A DNA stretch of 64,000 nt from CAXBNV01 sp963977185 (GTDB lineage: Bacteria > Pseudomonadota > Gammaproteobacteria > JAGOUU01): positions 1-64,000 of the forward strand of contig CAXBNV010000002.1 in NCBI GenBank assembly GCA_963977185.1, given 5' to 3'. Position 1 is the first letter of the stretch. Each line of letters begins with the position of its first letter. Below the pieces are notes generated by a model, which worked only from the letters and a program-made list of their open reading frames with translations, had not been told where the DNA came from and searched no databases. Made by a program: the position numbers and the translations under genes. Below, one piece after another: positions 46,620-55,742 of this stretch.

Positions 46620-47933
46620 TTATAATAATAAAAGTGATATATCACCTAATAATTTACTAAAATGAGTTATAAATCTTGCAGCTCCTGCTCCATCTATTAC
46701 TCGATGATCATAAGATAAGGCTAAAGGTAACATTAATCTTGGTTCAAACTCGCCATCTTTATAAATAGGCTTAATTTGTGATTTAGATACACCTAAAATA
46801 GCCACATCTGGAGCATTAATAATTGGTGTAAATGCTGTTCCACCAATACCACCAAGACTAGATATAGCAAAACAACTTCCAGCCATATCATCAGGCATTA
46901 ATTTTTTATCACGTGCTTTTTTACTTAAACTTAATAATTCCTGAGCTAATTCGAATATACCTTTTTGGTCTACGTTTTTAACAACAGGAACAACTAAACC
47001 ATCTGGTGTATCAACAGCAACTCCTATATTGATATATTTTTTTAAAATTAAATTTTGACCATCTTTACTCAAAGATGAATTAAATTCAGGAAAAGTATGT
47101 AAGCACTTTGCTGCAACTTTTAATAAAAATACTAAAGGAGTTAATTTAAAACCTTCTTTTTCAGCTTGTTTTTTATGCTCTTGTCTGAAATTTTCCATAT
47201 CAGTAATATCAGCTTCATCAAACTGTGTTACATGAGGAATACTAACCCAGTTTCTATGCAAATTAGCAGCGCTATATTTTTTAATTCGACTTAAAGGTTT
47301 GGTTTCTATATCACCATATTTTGAAAAATCTATATCTGGCATATCAATAACAGATAAACCTGCGCCTGATCCTTTACTAGACATTTTAGATTTAACATAG
47401 CCTTGTAAATCTTCTTTGGTAATACGCCCTTTTCTACCTGTACCATTTATTTCATTAAGATTAATATCAAATTCTCTTGAAATACGTCTTACAACTGGAG
47501 ATGCATAAACATCATTATCAATATTTTCTTGGGCTTCTTCAGATTGCTCTGATTTTGACTCATTTTCTTCAGTTTTTTTTGATTCTTCAGACTTTTCTGA
47601 TTCTTCAGATTTTTCTGATTCTTCAGACTTTTCTAATTCTTCAGACTTTTCTAATTCTTCAGACTTTTCTAATTCTTCAGATTTAGAGTCACCTTCCATT
47701 TCTAAAGTTAAAATTTGGCTTCCTTGAGATAACTTATCACCAACATTAACCTCTAAAGATTTTACTGTGCCAGAATAAGGCGACGGTATATCCATTGATG
47801 CTTTTTCACTCTCTAATGTCACAAGCGTATCATCAACCTCAATGGTATCACCTACAGATACTGCAATTTCAATAACTTCTACATCACTTGCATCTCCAAT
47901 ATTAGGCACCAAAACTTTTTTTAACTCTGTCAT
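46620..47933 (-). CDS. aceF: Pyruvate dehydrogenase E2, dihydrolipoamide acetyltransferase
   Basis: The core acetyltransferase of pyruvate dehydrogenase, 437 residues. It has one lipoyl domain (1-76; lipoyl Lys44 in LVTLESEKASMDIPS), a linker (about 80-140), a subunit-binding domain (about 145-185, ASPVVRRISREFDINLNEI) and the catalytic domain ending SYDHRVIDGAGAARFI. E. coli has three lipoyl domains; one is common in other lineages. The linker is Glu/Ser/Lys-rich and made from an 18-base tandem repeat, unlike the Ala/Pro linkers of most E2 proteins. AGGAG lies before the ATG. Confidence 0.97.
   Translation of the reverse strand: MTELKKVLVPNIGDASDVEVIEIAVSVGDTIEVDDTLVTLESEKASMDIPSPYSGTVKSLEVNVGDKLSQGSQILTLEMEGDSKSEELEKSEELEKSEELEKSEESEKSEESEKSEESKKTEENESKSEQSEEAQENIDNDVYASPVVRRISREFDINLNEINGTGRKGRITKEDLQGYVKSKMSSKGSGAGLSVIDMPDIDFSKYGDIETKPLSRIKKYSAANLHRNWVSIPHVTQFDEADITDMENFRQEHKKQAEKEGFKLTPLVFLLKVAAKCLHTFPEFNSSLSKDGQNLILKKYINIGVAVDTPDGLVVPVVKNVDQKGIFELAQELLSLSKKARDKKLMPDDMAGSCFAISSLGGIGGTAFTPIINAPDVAILGVSKSQIKPIYKDGEFEPRLMLPLALSYDHRVIDGAGAARFITHFSKLLGDISLLLL
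47581..47688 (-). repeat. 18-bp tandem repeat encoding the AceF linker
   Basis: Six units begin at 47581, 47599, 47617, 47635, 47653 and 47671. They encode a six-residue Ser-Glu-Glu-Leu/Ser-Glu-Lys unit. Units nearest the lipoyl domain are the most alike, so recent expansion started there. Length changes stay in frame. Confidence 0.95.
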
Positions 47934-47973
47934 GTAAATCTCCTAATTTAACCTGTTAATTTATTGATATTGA

Positions 47974-50673
47974 TTAACATAAAGTTGGATCTTCTTTATC
48001 TTGATTAATCTTATATTTTTTAAAAGCTTCAGATAACTCTTTTTTATCTAATAACTTTTGATCACATAATGATTTTAAAGCTGCAATTACTATATGCTTG
48101 CTATCTACTTCAAAAAAATGTCTAAGCTTATCTCTTGTATCACTTCTACCAAACCCATCAGTCCCTAAAACTTTATAATGGCCTGGAACAAACTCTCTGA
48201 TTTGATTAGTATAAGATTTAGCATAATCAGTAACAGCTATAAATGGAGTATCTTTTGAATCTAACAAGCACTTTGTAACATAAGGAACTTTAGGTGAATC
48301 ATCAGGATGTAACATATTCCATCTATCTTTTATTTGAGCTTCTCGTGCAAGCTCTGTAAAACTAGTTGCACTCCATAAGTCTACAGATACATTATGTTCA
48401 GACTCTAACATTTCTTTTGCTTTCATTGCTTCTAAGAAAATAGGACCTGAGCTTAATAAACTTACTTTTACTTTATTGTTTAATTTTTTATTTGATTTTG
48501 TATCTGATTTAGAAAATAAATATAAACCCTGATTGATTTGATTATATAACTCTTCTTTATTATCACTAATACTTCCCATATCAGGATGCTCATAATTATC
48601 ATTCATAACTGTAATATAATAATATTCACTATTACAGTCTTGATACATAGATTTTAAACCTTTGTGTATAATAGCAGCAAGCTCATAACTAAAAGTAGGA
48701 TCATAGCTTTTACAATTAGGTATCAAGCTTGAAAAAGTATGACTATTACCATCACAATGTTGCAAGCCTTCTCCTGCCAACGTTGTTCTGCCAGCAGTTG
48801 CTCCAAGCAAGAAACCTCTTGCTCGTAAATCACCAGCTGCCCATGCTAAATCACCAATTCGTTGCATTCCAAACATAGAATAAAATATATAAAAAGGAAC
48901 CATTGGTAAATCATTATTACTGTATGAGGCAGCTGCTGCCATCCAAGATGAAAATGCTCCTGCTTCTGTAATACCTTCTTCTAAAAGCTGACCTTTCGTG
49001 CTTTCATGATAAGACATTAATTGTTCTTGATCTTCTGGTGCATATTTTTGCTCTTCTGGAGAATATATTCCAATTTGTCTAAATAAACCTTCCATACCAA
49101 AAGTTCTTGCTTCATCAGGCACTATAGGAACTAAATTTTGTTTTATATTTTTATCTTTTAATAAATCAGAAAAAATCCTAGTAAAAGCCATTGTGGTTGA
49201 TATTTCGCGACCACCAGATCCCTTGGTTATATTTTTTAAAATATCAAATTCAGGAATTTGTAATTTTTTAGATTCTTCCTCTCTTCGCCATGGAAAAAAA
49301 CCACCCAGTTTTTTTCTAGTATCCATTAAATATTGATATTCTTTACTAGATTTATCAAACTGTATATATTCTAGGTTTTCTAATTTTTTATCATCGATAG
49401 GCAAACTAAACCTTTCTCTAAATTTAGAGAGAGCTTTAAAATCCATTTTCTTTTTCTGATGAGTAATATTTTCTGCTTCACCACTACCAAGTCCCATACC
49501 AAAACCTTTTACAGTCTTCGCTAAAATGACAGTTGGCTTGCCATTAGTATTAGTGCTTGCTTTTAAATAAGCATTATATACTTTTTCAGGATCATGGCCA
49601 CCTCGGTTTAAATTCCAAATTTCTTGGTCAGATAAATCTGCAACTAATGCTTTCATCTCTGGATATTTACCAAAGAAATTTTCTCTAGTAAAGGCTCCGC
49701 CACGAGCTTTATAATTTTGAAAATCACCATCAACAACTTCATCACATCTTTTAACGATAAACTCGTTCTTATCTTTTTCAAATAAAGGATCCCAGCGGCC
49801 GCCCCATAAGACTTTAATAGCATTCCAGCCTGAGCCTTTAAAAATGCCTTCTAATTCTTGTATTACTTTGCTGTTACCTCTAACTGGGCCATCTAATCGT
49901 TGTAAATTACAATTAATCACAAAAATTAAATTATCTAATTTTTCTTTAACAGCTATATTTAAAGCCCCTAATGATTCTGGTTCATCCATCTCACCGTCAC
50001 CACAAAAACACCAAACTTTACGATCACTTGTATCTTGCAATCCTCTGTTATGTAAATATTTTAAAAATCTTGCTTGATATATAGCCTGAATTGGACCTAA
50101 TCCCATTGACACAGTCGGGAACTGCCAATAATCTGGCATTAAATAAGGGTGTGGATAAGAAGAAAGTCCTGTTTGCCCTACTTCTTGTCTAAAATTATCT
50201 AAAAGCTTTTGATCAAAACGACCTTCTAAAAAAGAACGAGCGTATATGCCAGGAGATGTATGACCTTGAATGTAAACTAAATCACCAAAAGACTTATCAG
50301 ATTGACGTTTGAAAAAATGATTAAAGCCAACATCATACAAAGTTGCTGAGGATGCAAAGCTTGCAATATGACCACCAACACCTGGTGCTTTATTGCCAGC
50401 TCTTAACACCATAGCCATAGCATTCCATCTGGTATAAGATCGAATAACTCGCTCTAATTCCAAATTACCAGGATAACTTACCTGTTCCTTTGTGGAGATA
50501 GTATTAGTATATCTAGTATTAACTAAATTAGAATCTATATCATATTTTTTAACTAAATCAGATATTAAAAAATTAGCTCGTTCTTTACCATCTGTTAAAA
50601 TAACATCTTCTAAAGACTGCTCCCACTCTTTAGTTTCATTATTATCTAAATCTATATTAATATTTTTACTCAT
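47974..50673 (-). CDS. aceE: Pyruvate dehydrogenase E1, homodimeric
   Basis: The thiamine-diphosphate-dependent pyruvate decarboxylase of the complex, 899 residues, typical of the homodimeric gammaproteobacterial form. Visible segments are GGHIASFASSATLYDVGFNHFF, the thiamine-binding WCFCGDGEMDEPESLGALNIA with Asn about 25 residues on (FVINCNLQRLDGPVRGNSKV), VPIVPDEARTFGMEGLFRQIG and ATAGRTTLAGEGLQHCDG, each a shortened family landmark. It heads the leftward operon aceE-aceF-lpd-holD-rimI-prfC. No PdhR-like regulator gene is adjacent. Confidence 0.98.
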   Translation of the reverse strand: MSKNINIDLDNNETKEWEQSLEDVILTDGKERANFLISDLVKKYDIDSNLVNTRYTNTISTKEQVSYPGNLELERVIRSYTRWNAMAMVLRAGNKAPGVGGHIASFASSATLYDVGFNHFFKRQSDKSFGDLVYIQGHTSPGIYARSFLEGRFDQKLLDNFRQEVGQTGLSSYPHPYLMPDYWQFPTVSMGLGPIQAIYQARFLKYLHNRGLQDTSDRKVWCFCGDGEMDEPESLGALNIAVKEKLDNLIFVINCNLQRLDGPVRGNSKVIQELEGIFKGSGWNAIKVLWGGRWDPLFEKDKNEFIVKRCDEVVDGDFQNYKARGGAFTRENFFGKYPEMKALVADLSDQEIWNLNRGGHDPEKVYNAYLKASTNTNGKPTVILAKTVKGFGMGLGSGEAENITHQKKKMDFKALSKFRERFSLPIDDKKLENLEYIQFDKSSKEYQYLMDTRKKLGGFFPWRREEESKKLQIPEFDILKNITKGSGGREISTTMAFTRIFSDLLKDKNIKQNLVPIVPDEARTFGMEGLFRQIGIYSPEEQKYAPEDQEQLMSYHESTKGQLLEEGITEAGAFSSWMAAAASYSNNDLPMVPFYIFYSMFGMQRIGDLAWAAGDLRARGFLLGATAGRTTLAGEGLQHCDGNSHTFSSLIPNCKSYDPTFSYELAAIIHKGLKSMYQDCNSEYYYITVMNDNYEHPDMGSISDNKEELYNQINQGLYLFSKSDTKSNKKLNNKVKVSLLSSGPIFLEAMKAKEMLESEHNVSVDLWSATSFTELAREAQIKDRWNMLHPDDSPKVPYVTKCLLDSKDTPFIAVTDYAKSYTNQIREFVPGHYKVLGTDGFGRSDTRDKLRHFFEVDSKHIVIAALKSLCDQKLLDKKELSEAFKKYKINQDKEDPTLC

Positions 50674-50796
50674 TTAGAAAGCTCGCCAAGATTTATATTT
50701 AAAAATTTTAATTATGATAACATTATAGGAAAATATAGCACTATTATACTCATAAATTTTGTTTATTGTAGACTTTTGAATAAATTTACTCGACAA

Positions 50797-51369
50797 TTAG
50801 TGATGAGACAAACTACTCTTAAAGAACTCCCAATCAAAAAACTCTCCAGGATCTGTTTTACGATTTGGTGCTATTTGATCATGACCTACTATATTATCTA
50901 ATAAAATATCAGGATAAACACGCATGATGCTTTTAGTTAATTTAATTAAGCTATCATATTGAGCTTGTGTATATTTATCATTATCAGCTCCTTCAAGCTC
51001 TATGCCTATGGAGTAATCATTAATATTACTTAACTCTTTAAAATTAGATTCACCCGCATGCCAAGCTTTATTATTAAAATTTATGAATTGAATAACTTTA
51101 CCTGTTCTTTTAATATACAAATGAGCTGATACTTTTACTGATTTAAGCTCTTTTATTGCATCTGGTAAATTACATGGCAAATAATTTCTGAAAAATTGCT
51201 CAACATAATAATTACTATAATTATTTTTAGGTAAGCTAATACAATGTATTACTAATATTTGTATTTTATCTTTTATATCTCTTTTAGAATAATTAGGAGA
51301 ATTTATAAACAAAATATTTTTATCACTTTTTAAAATACCTTGTTTAATATTAAAATTTTTATATTTCAT
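50797..51369 (-). CDS. ampD: N-acetyl-anhydromuramyl-L-alanine amidase AmpD
   Basis: A cytoplasmic zinc amidase that removes peptides from anhydro-muropeptides during cell wall recycling. The 190 residues carry zinc and catalytic residues in ILVIHCISLP, AWHAGES and GHDQIAPNRKTDPGEFFDW, in family order, plus YSIGIELEGAD. There is no signal peptide, as expected of AmpD. It is divergent from the subtilase gene at 51453. No ampC or ampR is nearby. Confidence 0.95.
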   Translation of the reverse strand: MKYKNFNIKQGILKSDKNILFINSPNYSKRDIKDKIQILVIHCISLPKNNYSNYYVEQFFRNYLPCNLPDAIKELKSVKVSAHLYIKRTGKVIQFINFNNKAWHAGESNFKELSNINDYSIGIELEGADNDKYTQAQYDSLIKLTKSIMRVYPDILLDNIVGHDQIAPNRKTDPGEFFDWEFFKSSLSHH

Positions 51370-51452
51370 ATTAACAAAATCAATTAAATTTATTTAAAAG
51401 TTAAGAGCTATACTAAATAATATACATATATTACCTAGGAGAAAGCAAGGAT

Positions 51453-52910
51453 ATGCTTTTTAACTATAATTATAATAAAATTATCCAGCCAATATTTATC
51501 GCTATATTTTTTAATTTTATTTTTTATAATACCACATACAGTTCATTAAAACCTGACACTATAGACCAAACTAAAGATATTAAGCTTATTAATGAAATTA
51601 TAATTAAACCAAATAATAAATTTATATATAATAATTTTAATACTCAAAATATAAATATATTAAATAAAATGCTTAATAAATATTTAAATTTAACATTAGA
51701 ATATAAAAAAACTATTAATTATAATCTTTTAGTATTTAAAATATCTGATAAAAATTTACAAACTAACAGTGTAAATGATATTAACAAAAATAATAAAATT
51801 ATTAGAAATAAAATTAAAAAATTTAAAAATAATAATCATATAAAAAGACATATAAAACTTATAGCATCTAACATTGCATTCAAATCTCAAATGGAACCTA
51901 ATGACTCAAGGTATAATGATCAATGGAATTATTATGAGCCAATAGCCGGCATAAATATGCCATATGCATGGGATCTTAGCACTGGCGATAAAAGCACAAT
52001 AGTAGCTGTACTAGATACCGGCATTACCAATCATGAAAATTTAAAAAATAAAATATTACCAGGTAGAAACTTTGTTTCCGATAGAGATAATCCTTCAGAT
52101 GTCTTAGACTCAGGAATTGGTACTAATTATCATGGAACTCATGTTGCAGGGATTATAGCAGCTAATGGTAATATGCAAAATGAAATATCAGGTATTGATT
52201 GGCACGCTAAAATTTTACCTGTAAGAGTTCTTGGAGATAACGGAATCGGTGATTTAATTAGTCTTGTTCAAGGTATACAGTATGCCGTTGGGTATGATGA
52301 ATCTAATAATAATCCTGCAAAAATTATTAATTTGTCTCTTGGCTCTTATGAAGAATGCCCGGATGTTCTGCAAGAAGAAATAGATAATGCTATGATAAAC
52401 AAAAATGTGACTTTTATAGTTGCAGCAGGAAATAGTGCAACTGATGCCAAATTTATGACTCCTGCAAATTGTAAAGGAGTCATTACTGTTGCTGCTGTAA
52501 ATAGAAACGGATTTCCAGCATATTATACTAATTATGGACATGATACTATCGACATTACAGCTCCTGGAGGCGAACAATTTAATTATAATACGCAAGATGG
52601 TATATTATCTACAACATCGCCAGGCAACTTACAATATATGCAAGGAACTAGTATGGCAGCCCCTCATGTTGCAGGAGTAGTTGCTTTAATTAATTCTATA
52701 AACCCTAATTTTAATACTACTGAAATAAAAGAAATTATAAAAAACAGCTCTAAAGGTAATGTTATGAATGTTGGTATTTTGGACGCTAAAAGTGCTTTAG
52801 AATATTCAAAAATATTATCTCTTAAAAATCAGTTTTTTTTTAGTTTATACAACATCAATATGTTGCATCATAGGTTAGTTTACAACCAAAAAACATTGAT
52901 TTCTAAATAA
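51453..52910 (+). CDS. Secreted subtilisin-like serine protease (S8)
   Basis: A 485-residue preproprotease. The N-terminus has a signal-like hydrophobic stretch (IIQPIFIAIFFNFIFYN), then an Asn/Lys-rich propeptide-like region (about 35-145). The catalytic triad is clear: Asp in VAVLDTGITNHEN (about 187), His in YHGTHVAGIIAANG (about 227) and Ser in GTSMAAPHVAGVVAL (about 398), with the oxyanion Asn in VAAGNSATDA. There is no autotransporter barrel; a short tail of ~50 residues follows the catalytic domain. It is probably exported and may degrade host or environmental proteins. Strong ribosome-binding sites precede the ATG. Confidence 0.93.
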   Translation: MLFNYNYNKIIQPIFIAIFFNFIFYNTTYSSLKPDTIDQTKDIKLINEIIIKPNNKFIYNNFNTQNINILNKMLNKYLNLTLEYKKTINYNLLVFKISDKNLQTNSVNDINKNNKIIRNKIKKFKNNNHIKRHIKLIASNIAFKSQMEPNDSRYNDQWNYYEPIAGINMPYAWDLSTGDKSTIVAVLDTGITNHENLKNKILPGRNFVSDRDNPSDVLDSGIGTNYHGTHVAGIIAANGNMQNEISGIDWHAKILPVRVLGDNGIGDLISLVQGIQYAVGYDESNNNPAKIINLSLGSYEECPDVLQEEIDNAMINKNVTFIVAAGNSATDAKFMTPANCKGVITVAAVNRNGFPAYYTNYGHDTIDITAPGGEQFNYNTQDGILSTTSPGNLQYMQGTSMAAPHVAGVVALINSINPNFNTTEIKEIIKNSSKGNVMNVGILDAKSALEYSKILSLKNQFFFSLYNINMLHHRLVYNQKTLISK

Positions 52911-52968
52911 ACTATTCATATAATAATCTTTTAAAATGACAAGTTCATTGCATTTATAAGGAGTTATT

Positions 52969-53502
52969 ATGAAATCATCTGAAATCCCTCTAAGTCTATT
53001 ATATCAAAATCCTATTACCTCAGCTCTAGCAGGAGTTATGCTCAGTAAAGTAATTGTAAGCGATGTTTCTTCTGAGTTTGAAAAATTTTTCAAACATTTA
53101 TTTAAGAATATTTTCTTAAGTGATGGTGATGTAGAAGAATTTTATCCTTTCTCTTATGGATCTATTTATGAAATATTTGGTTTATTAAAATACATCACTA
53201 TTAAATGCTATGATTATTTAAATTCAATAGAAAATCAGTTATTAAAGAATATGGCTTTAATATTATCTTACCCTGCTCTTACTTTATCTTATGCTACATC
53301 AATTGGTCTAGAAACTATTGGTAGAATGATACAATTTACTTTAAATACTATAAATGCATTAAGTGTTGCAACTGGATTTATAGCAGGATTAATTCCCTCT
53401 ATAATTGTCACTGTAATAGAAAATATCTTTGGTGGCTCTGAACAAGAATGCAATGATGAAATGATAAATGAGCAAGAAACAAGACCTAGACCTTTACTTT
53501 AA
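52969..53502 (+). CDS. Hydrophobic orphan protein, paralogue 1 of a tandem pair
   Basis: A 177-residue protein, clearly related to the next gene. Shared landmarks are IPLxL near the start, NPITSA, a YPFxYGSI segment and three hydrophobic helices in the second half (about 90-160) ending IAGLIPSI. There is no signal peptide at the very N-terminus. A perfect AAGGAG precedes the ATG. The hydrophobic hairpins inside an otherwise soluble protein recall effectors that insert in host membranes, or a small toxin family; no function is known to me. The C-terminal tail is Glu/Arg-rich. Confidence 0.72.
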   Translation: MKSSEIPLSLLYQNPITSALAGVMLSKVIVSDVSSEFEKFFKHLFKNIFLSDGDVEEFYPFSYGSIYEIFGLLKYITIKCYDYLNSIENQLLKNMALILSYPALTLSYATSIGLETIGRMIQFTLNTINALSVATGFIAGLIPSIIVTVIENIFGGSEQECNDEMINEQETRPRPLL

Positions 53503-53551
53503 TACATTAAATTAAAATTTATTTCATTATCTATTATTTAGGAATCCCAAA

Positions 53552-54190
53552 ATGAAATTATTAGACATACCTTTAGACTTAATGATACATTCAAAAAACC
53601 CAATTACATCTGCTATAAAAGGCTTAATAATGAGCCATAAACTAATTAATAACTCAGATAAGTATGATGATAGATCTTTTATCGAAAAAGTTAAAAACAA
53701 TATCTATTTCGACTATAGAGAGCGCTATGCTGATAAAGACTCTTACCCTTTTACTTATGGAAGCATTCATCAATTATTTAATTTATTAACTTCTTTCACC
53801 AATTACTGCCTTAATTCATTGGATGTAATTGAAAATGAATTATTTCAAACTACCTGTCTTGTTATAACTTCACCTTTATTTTTTGCATCTTATTTAACAG
53901 CGATGACTTTATCTGGAATTGGAGAAATTTTACAAACAGCTTTAAACTTAGCCAATGCTATTAGCATGATAGCAGGTATTATTGCTGGAGTGATTCCATC
54001 GCTTGCTATTAAGTTAATTAATGCTTTTGATGATTCTGGTGATATAGAATACTCACAAAATATATTTAATCGAACCATCAGTTGGACACCTCCTCCTTCT
54101 AGAGAGCATCTTAGTCATACACAAAACAATGATAATACTGAAAATGAAGAAGAGCTAGAAGGAAGAACCATGCGATATTCTCGCTATTAA
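53552..54190 (+). CDS. Hydrophobic orphan protein, paralogue 2 of a tandem pair
   Basis: A 212-residue protein with the same layout as its upstream neighbour: IPLDLM, KNPITSAIKGLIMSHKL, DSYPFTYGSIHQLFNLL, then hydrophobic helices with AIVIITSP-like and IAGVIPSLAIKLINAF segments. It differs mainly in a longer polar C-terminal tail (Pro/Ser/Asn/Glu-rich, from about 175). It lies 49 bases downstream with its own AGGA ribosome-binding site, so the pair is one operon formed by gene duplication. A hairpin downstream may end the transcript. Confidence 0.72.
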   Translation: MKLLDIPLDLMIHSKNPITSAIKGLIMSHKLINNSDKYDDRSFIEKVKNNIYFDYRERYADKDSYPFTYGSIHQLFNLLTSFTNYCLNSLDVIENELFQTTCLVITSPLFFASYLTAMTLSGIGEILQTALNLANAISMIAGIIAGVIPSLAIKLINAFDDSGDIEYSQNIFNRTISWTPPPSREHLSHTQNNDNTENEEELEGRTMRYSRY

Positions 54191-54372
54191 TATATTAATT
54201 ATTATTTTCTCTCACTTTTAAGAACATACTACAACCTAAAATTGGGAGATGGAATCTAAAGAATATTGCCCAACAATATTATAATAAATACATTAAGAAC
54301 TTATAATAAAACAAGAATATCTAAAAAGCATATCAAAAATAACAAGCTCTTTAAGTATTATAAAAACATATA

Positions 54373-54402
54373 ACCTTAATAAAAGGATTAAGGTGTTATT
54401 TT
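54373..54402 (+). terminator. Possible terminator after the paralogue pair
   Basis: ACCTTAAT (54373-54380) pairs with ATTAAGGT (54387-54394), with loop AAAAGG, followed by GTTATTTT. The T-tract is interrupted and the stem AT-rich, so strength is uncertain. It lies 180 bases after the gene at 53552 and in front of a convergent gene. The rest of the 257-base gap shows nothing else. Confidence 0.45.
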
Positions 54403-54447
54403 AATCATTGCATTATTAGTCTAATAGATCTATTAAACTAAAATTGA

Positions 54448-55389
54448 TTAAGAGTTAATTTTTTCGAAACAATACAAACGAGCTGAGGCGGAGCATTTAT
54501 TTGAATTATTAACAGTCCAGTCTTCAGAAGAAGTAGATAGACCAATAATTGAGGGATTTAAAGACCCGTCTTTGCTTGTAAATCCGTCGCAGTCGCTTAC
54601 ACCTATTGCGGTAATTGAATATGTATTGCCGTTGGCACGGGTGTTAGTCCATACGAAATCGTTGACAATAGTATTGATGTCACCTGTCTCAGTTATGGTA
54701 AGAGCAGTTAATATGCTGCCATATTTCACGGCAGATTCAAGGGAATCAACGACCTTATCCATGTTTGGCATGCGGTAAGGTGTCATTTTTTCGGGCTGGA
54801 ATCGATCATACGCGTTGCTGCTGGTAGTGGATAACCACGCATCCCATCTTAAATTGCGTATATCAGCAACTCCTTTGTCCGCTAATTGTTTACACGTGAC
54901 TTGTGCCCCTTCGATACCTCCCAAAGCTCCTGAAAAGATTTCTGATGTGACAAACGCATATAAGAACTCGCGTGGGGAGGATGATACATCTATAACATTA
55001 GATCTACCGTCGAAATCAGCCAATGAATAAGTTGAACCATAAATATCACAACTAACATTTACCTCAATAGAAGCTTTACCAGGCACACTAAACTGACCAC
55101 AAGATGTTTTTTTGCCTTGAGAACTAGCCGCTATTATAGTTGTAACACCTTTTTTGGATTTATTGGTTATGGATATGGTATTAGTACTTATAATATTTTT
55201 ATTCAAGCTCTTTGAAGATACCTTGTTTGCTTTAAGACTTCCTACTTTTGCAAGCTCTAATATCTTAGGGCACGCTCCTTTATCTAAACAAGCTCTATTT
55301 TCTATATCAATTTCTTGATTAACCGCAAAAATAAAAGAGCTAAAGATTAATCCTGTCGTTAATAACTTTAACTTAGTTTTAAATTTCAT
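54448..55389 (-). CDS. Secreted protein with DUF1554-like domain, chimeric base composition
   Basis: A 313-residue exported protein with a signal peptide (LLTTGLIFSSFIFAVN). The N-terminal ~120 residues (with CLDKGACPKI and a Lys/Ser/Thr-rich segment) use the AT-rich codons of the window. From about residue 120 the sequence becomes LYAFVTSEIFSGALGGIEGA, then TCKQLADKG, WDAWLSTTSSNAYDRF, FVWTNTRANG and SARLYCFEKI. This is the pattern of the DUF1554-type secreted lectin-like domain (family recalled from memory). That part is about 45-50% G+C in the stretches I counted (54781-54840, 54901-54960), far above its surroundings. It looks like a recently acquired domain joined to a native export segment. 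Confidence 0.78.
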   Translation of the reverse strand: MKFKTKLKLLTTGLIFSSFIFAVNQEIDIENRACLDKGACPKILELAKVGSLKANKVSSKSLNKNIISTNTISITNKSKKGVTTIIAASSQGKKTSCGQFSVPGKASIEVNVSCDIYGSTYSLADFDGRSNVIDVSSSPREFLYAFVTSEIFSGALGGIEGAQVTCKQLADKGVADIRNLRWDAWLSTTSSNAYDRFQPEKMTPYRMPNMDKVVDSLESAVKYGSILTALTITETGDINTIVNDFVWTNTRANGNTYSITAIGVSDCDGFTSKDGSLNPSIIGLSTSSEDWTVNNSNKCSASARLYCFEKINS

Positions 55390-55742
55390 TATCTTTCCCT
55401 GTAATGTCTTTTCTTATAATTTATATATTAAAATGTTTTTGGATTTCTATAATTATATTGATATTTTGATATTTAGGTTTTACAGCTTTTGCAGATGCTA
55501 TTAATAAAGACAGAGGAATAAGCTTTTTAAGATACATTATTAGTAATCCTTTACAATAAAATATATCTATACATTATATATTGTGACTTTGTGTAATTCA
55601 ACAAGAGCATTTAATTTAGTTATTGCTTTAAACTTAATAATAATATATACGAAGGAGCCAAGTTATTATGCATATAATACTTTAGCTCCAACTTAAAAGT
55701 GTGTGCGTCTTTCAGCACTTTGATGTTAGAAATTTTTGAATA
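55390..55742. other. Intergenic region of 353 bases between putA and the DUF1554-like gene
   Basis: No complete gene is visible. A short plus-strand open frame (55476-55559) encodes a peptide beginning GFTAFADAINKDRGISFLRY and ending at TAA. Its composition looks protein-like and it lacks a start codon, so it may be the relic of a gene's 3' end. Around 55651-55700 is a weak direct/inverted repeat, GGAGCCAAGTT and AGCTCCAACTT. Nothing else stands out. Confidence 0.4.

Noticed and set aside
47477..47686. Plus-strand open frame with a repetitive Leu/Ile/Phe sequence
   Set aside because: It is antisense to the 18-base repeat of aceF, and its repetitiveness is only the mirror of the linker repeat.
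54572..55030. Plus-strand open frames over the GC-rich part of the secreted protein gene
   Set aside because: They arise because GC-richer DNA has fewer stop codons. The minus-strand frame has a signal peptide and a recognisable domain.
55476..55559. Pseudogene between putA and the secreted protein gene
   Set aside because: A short protein-like open frame without start codon is visible, but 27 codons are too few to name a parent gene.
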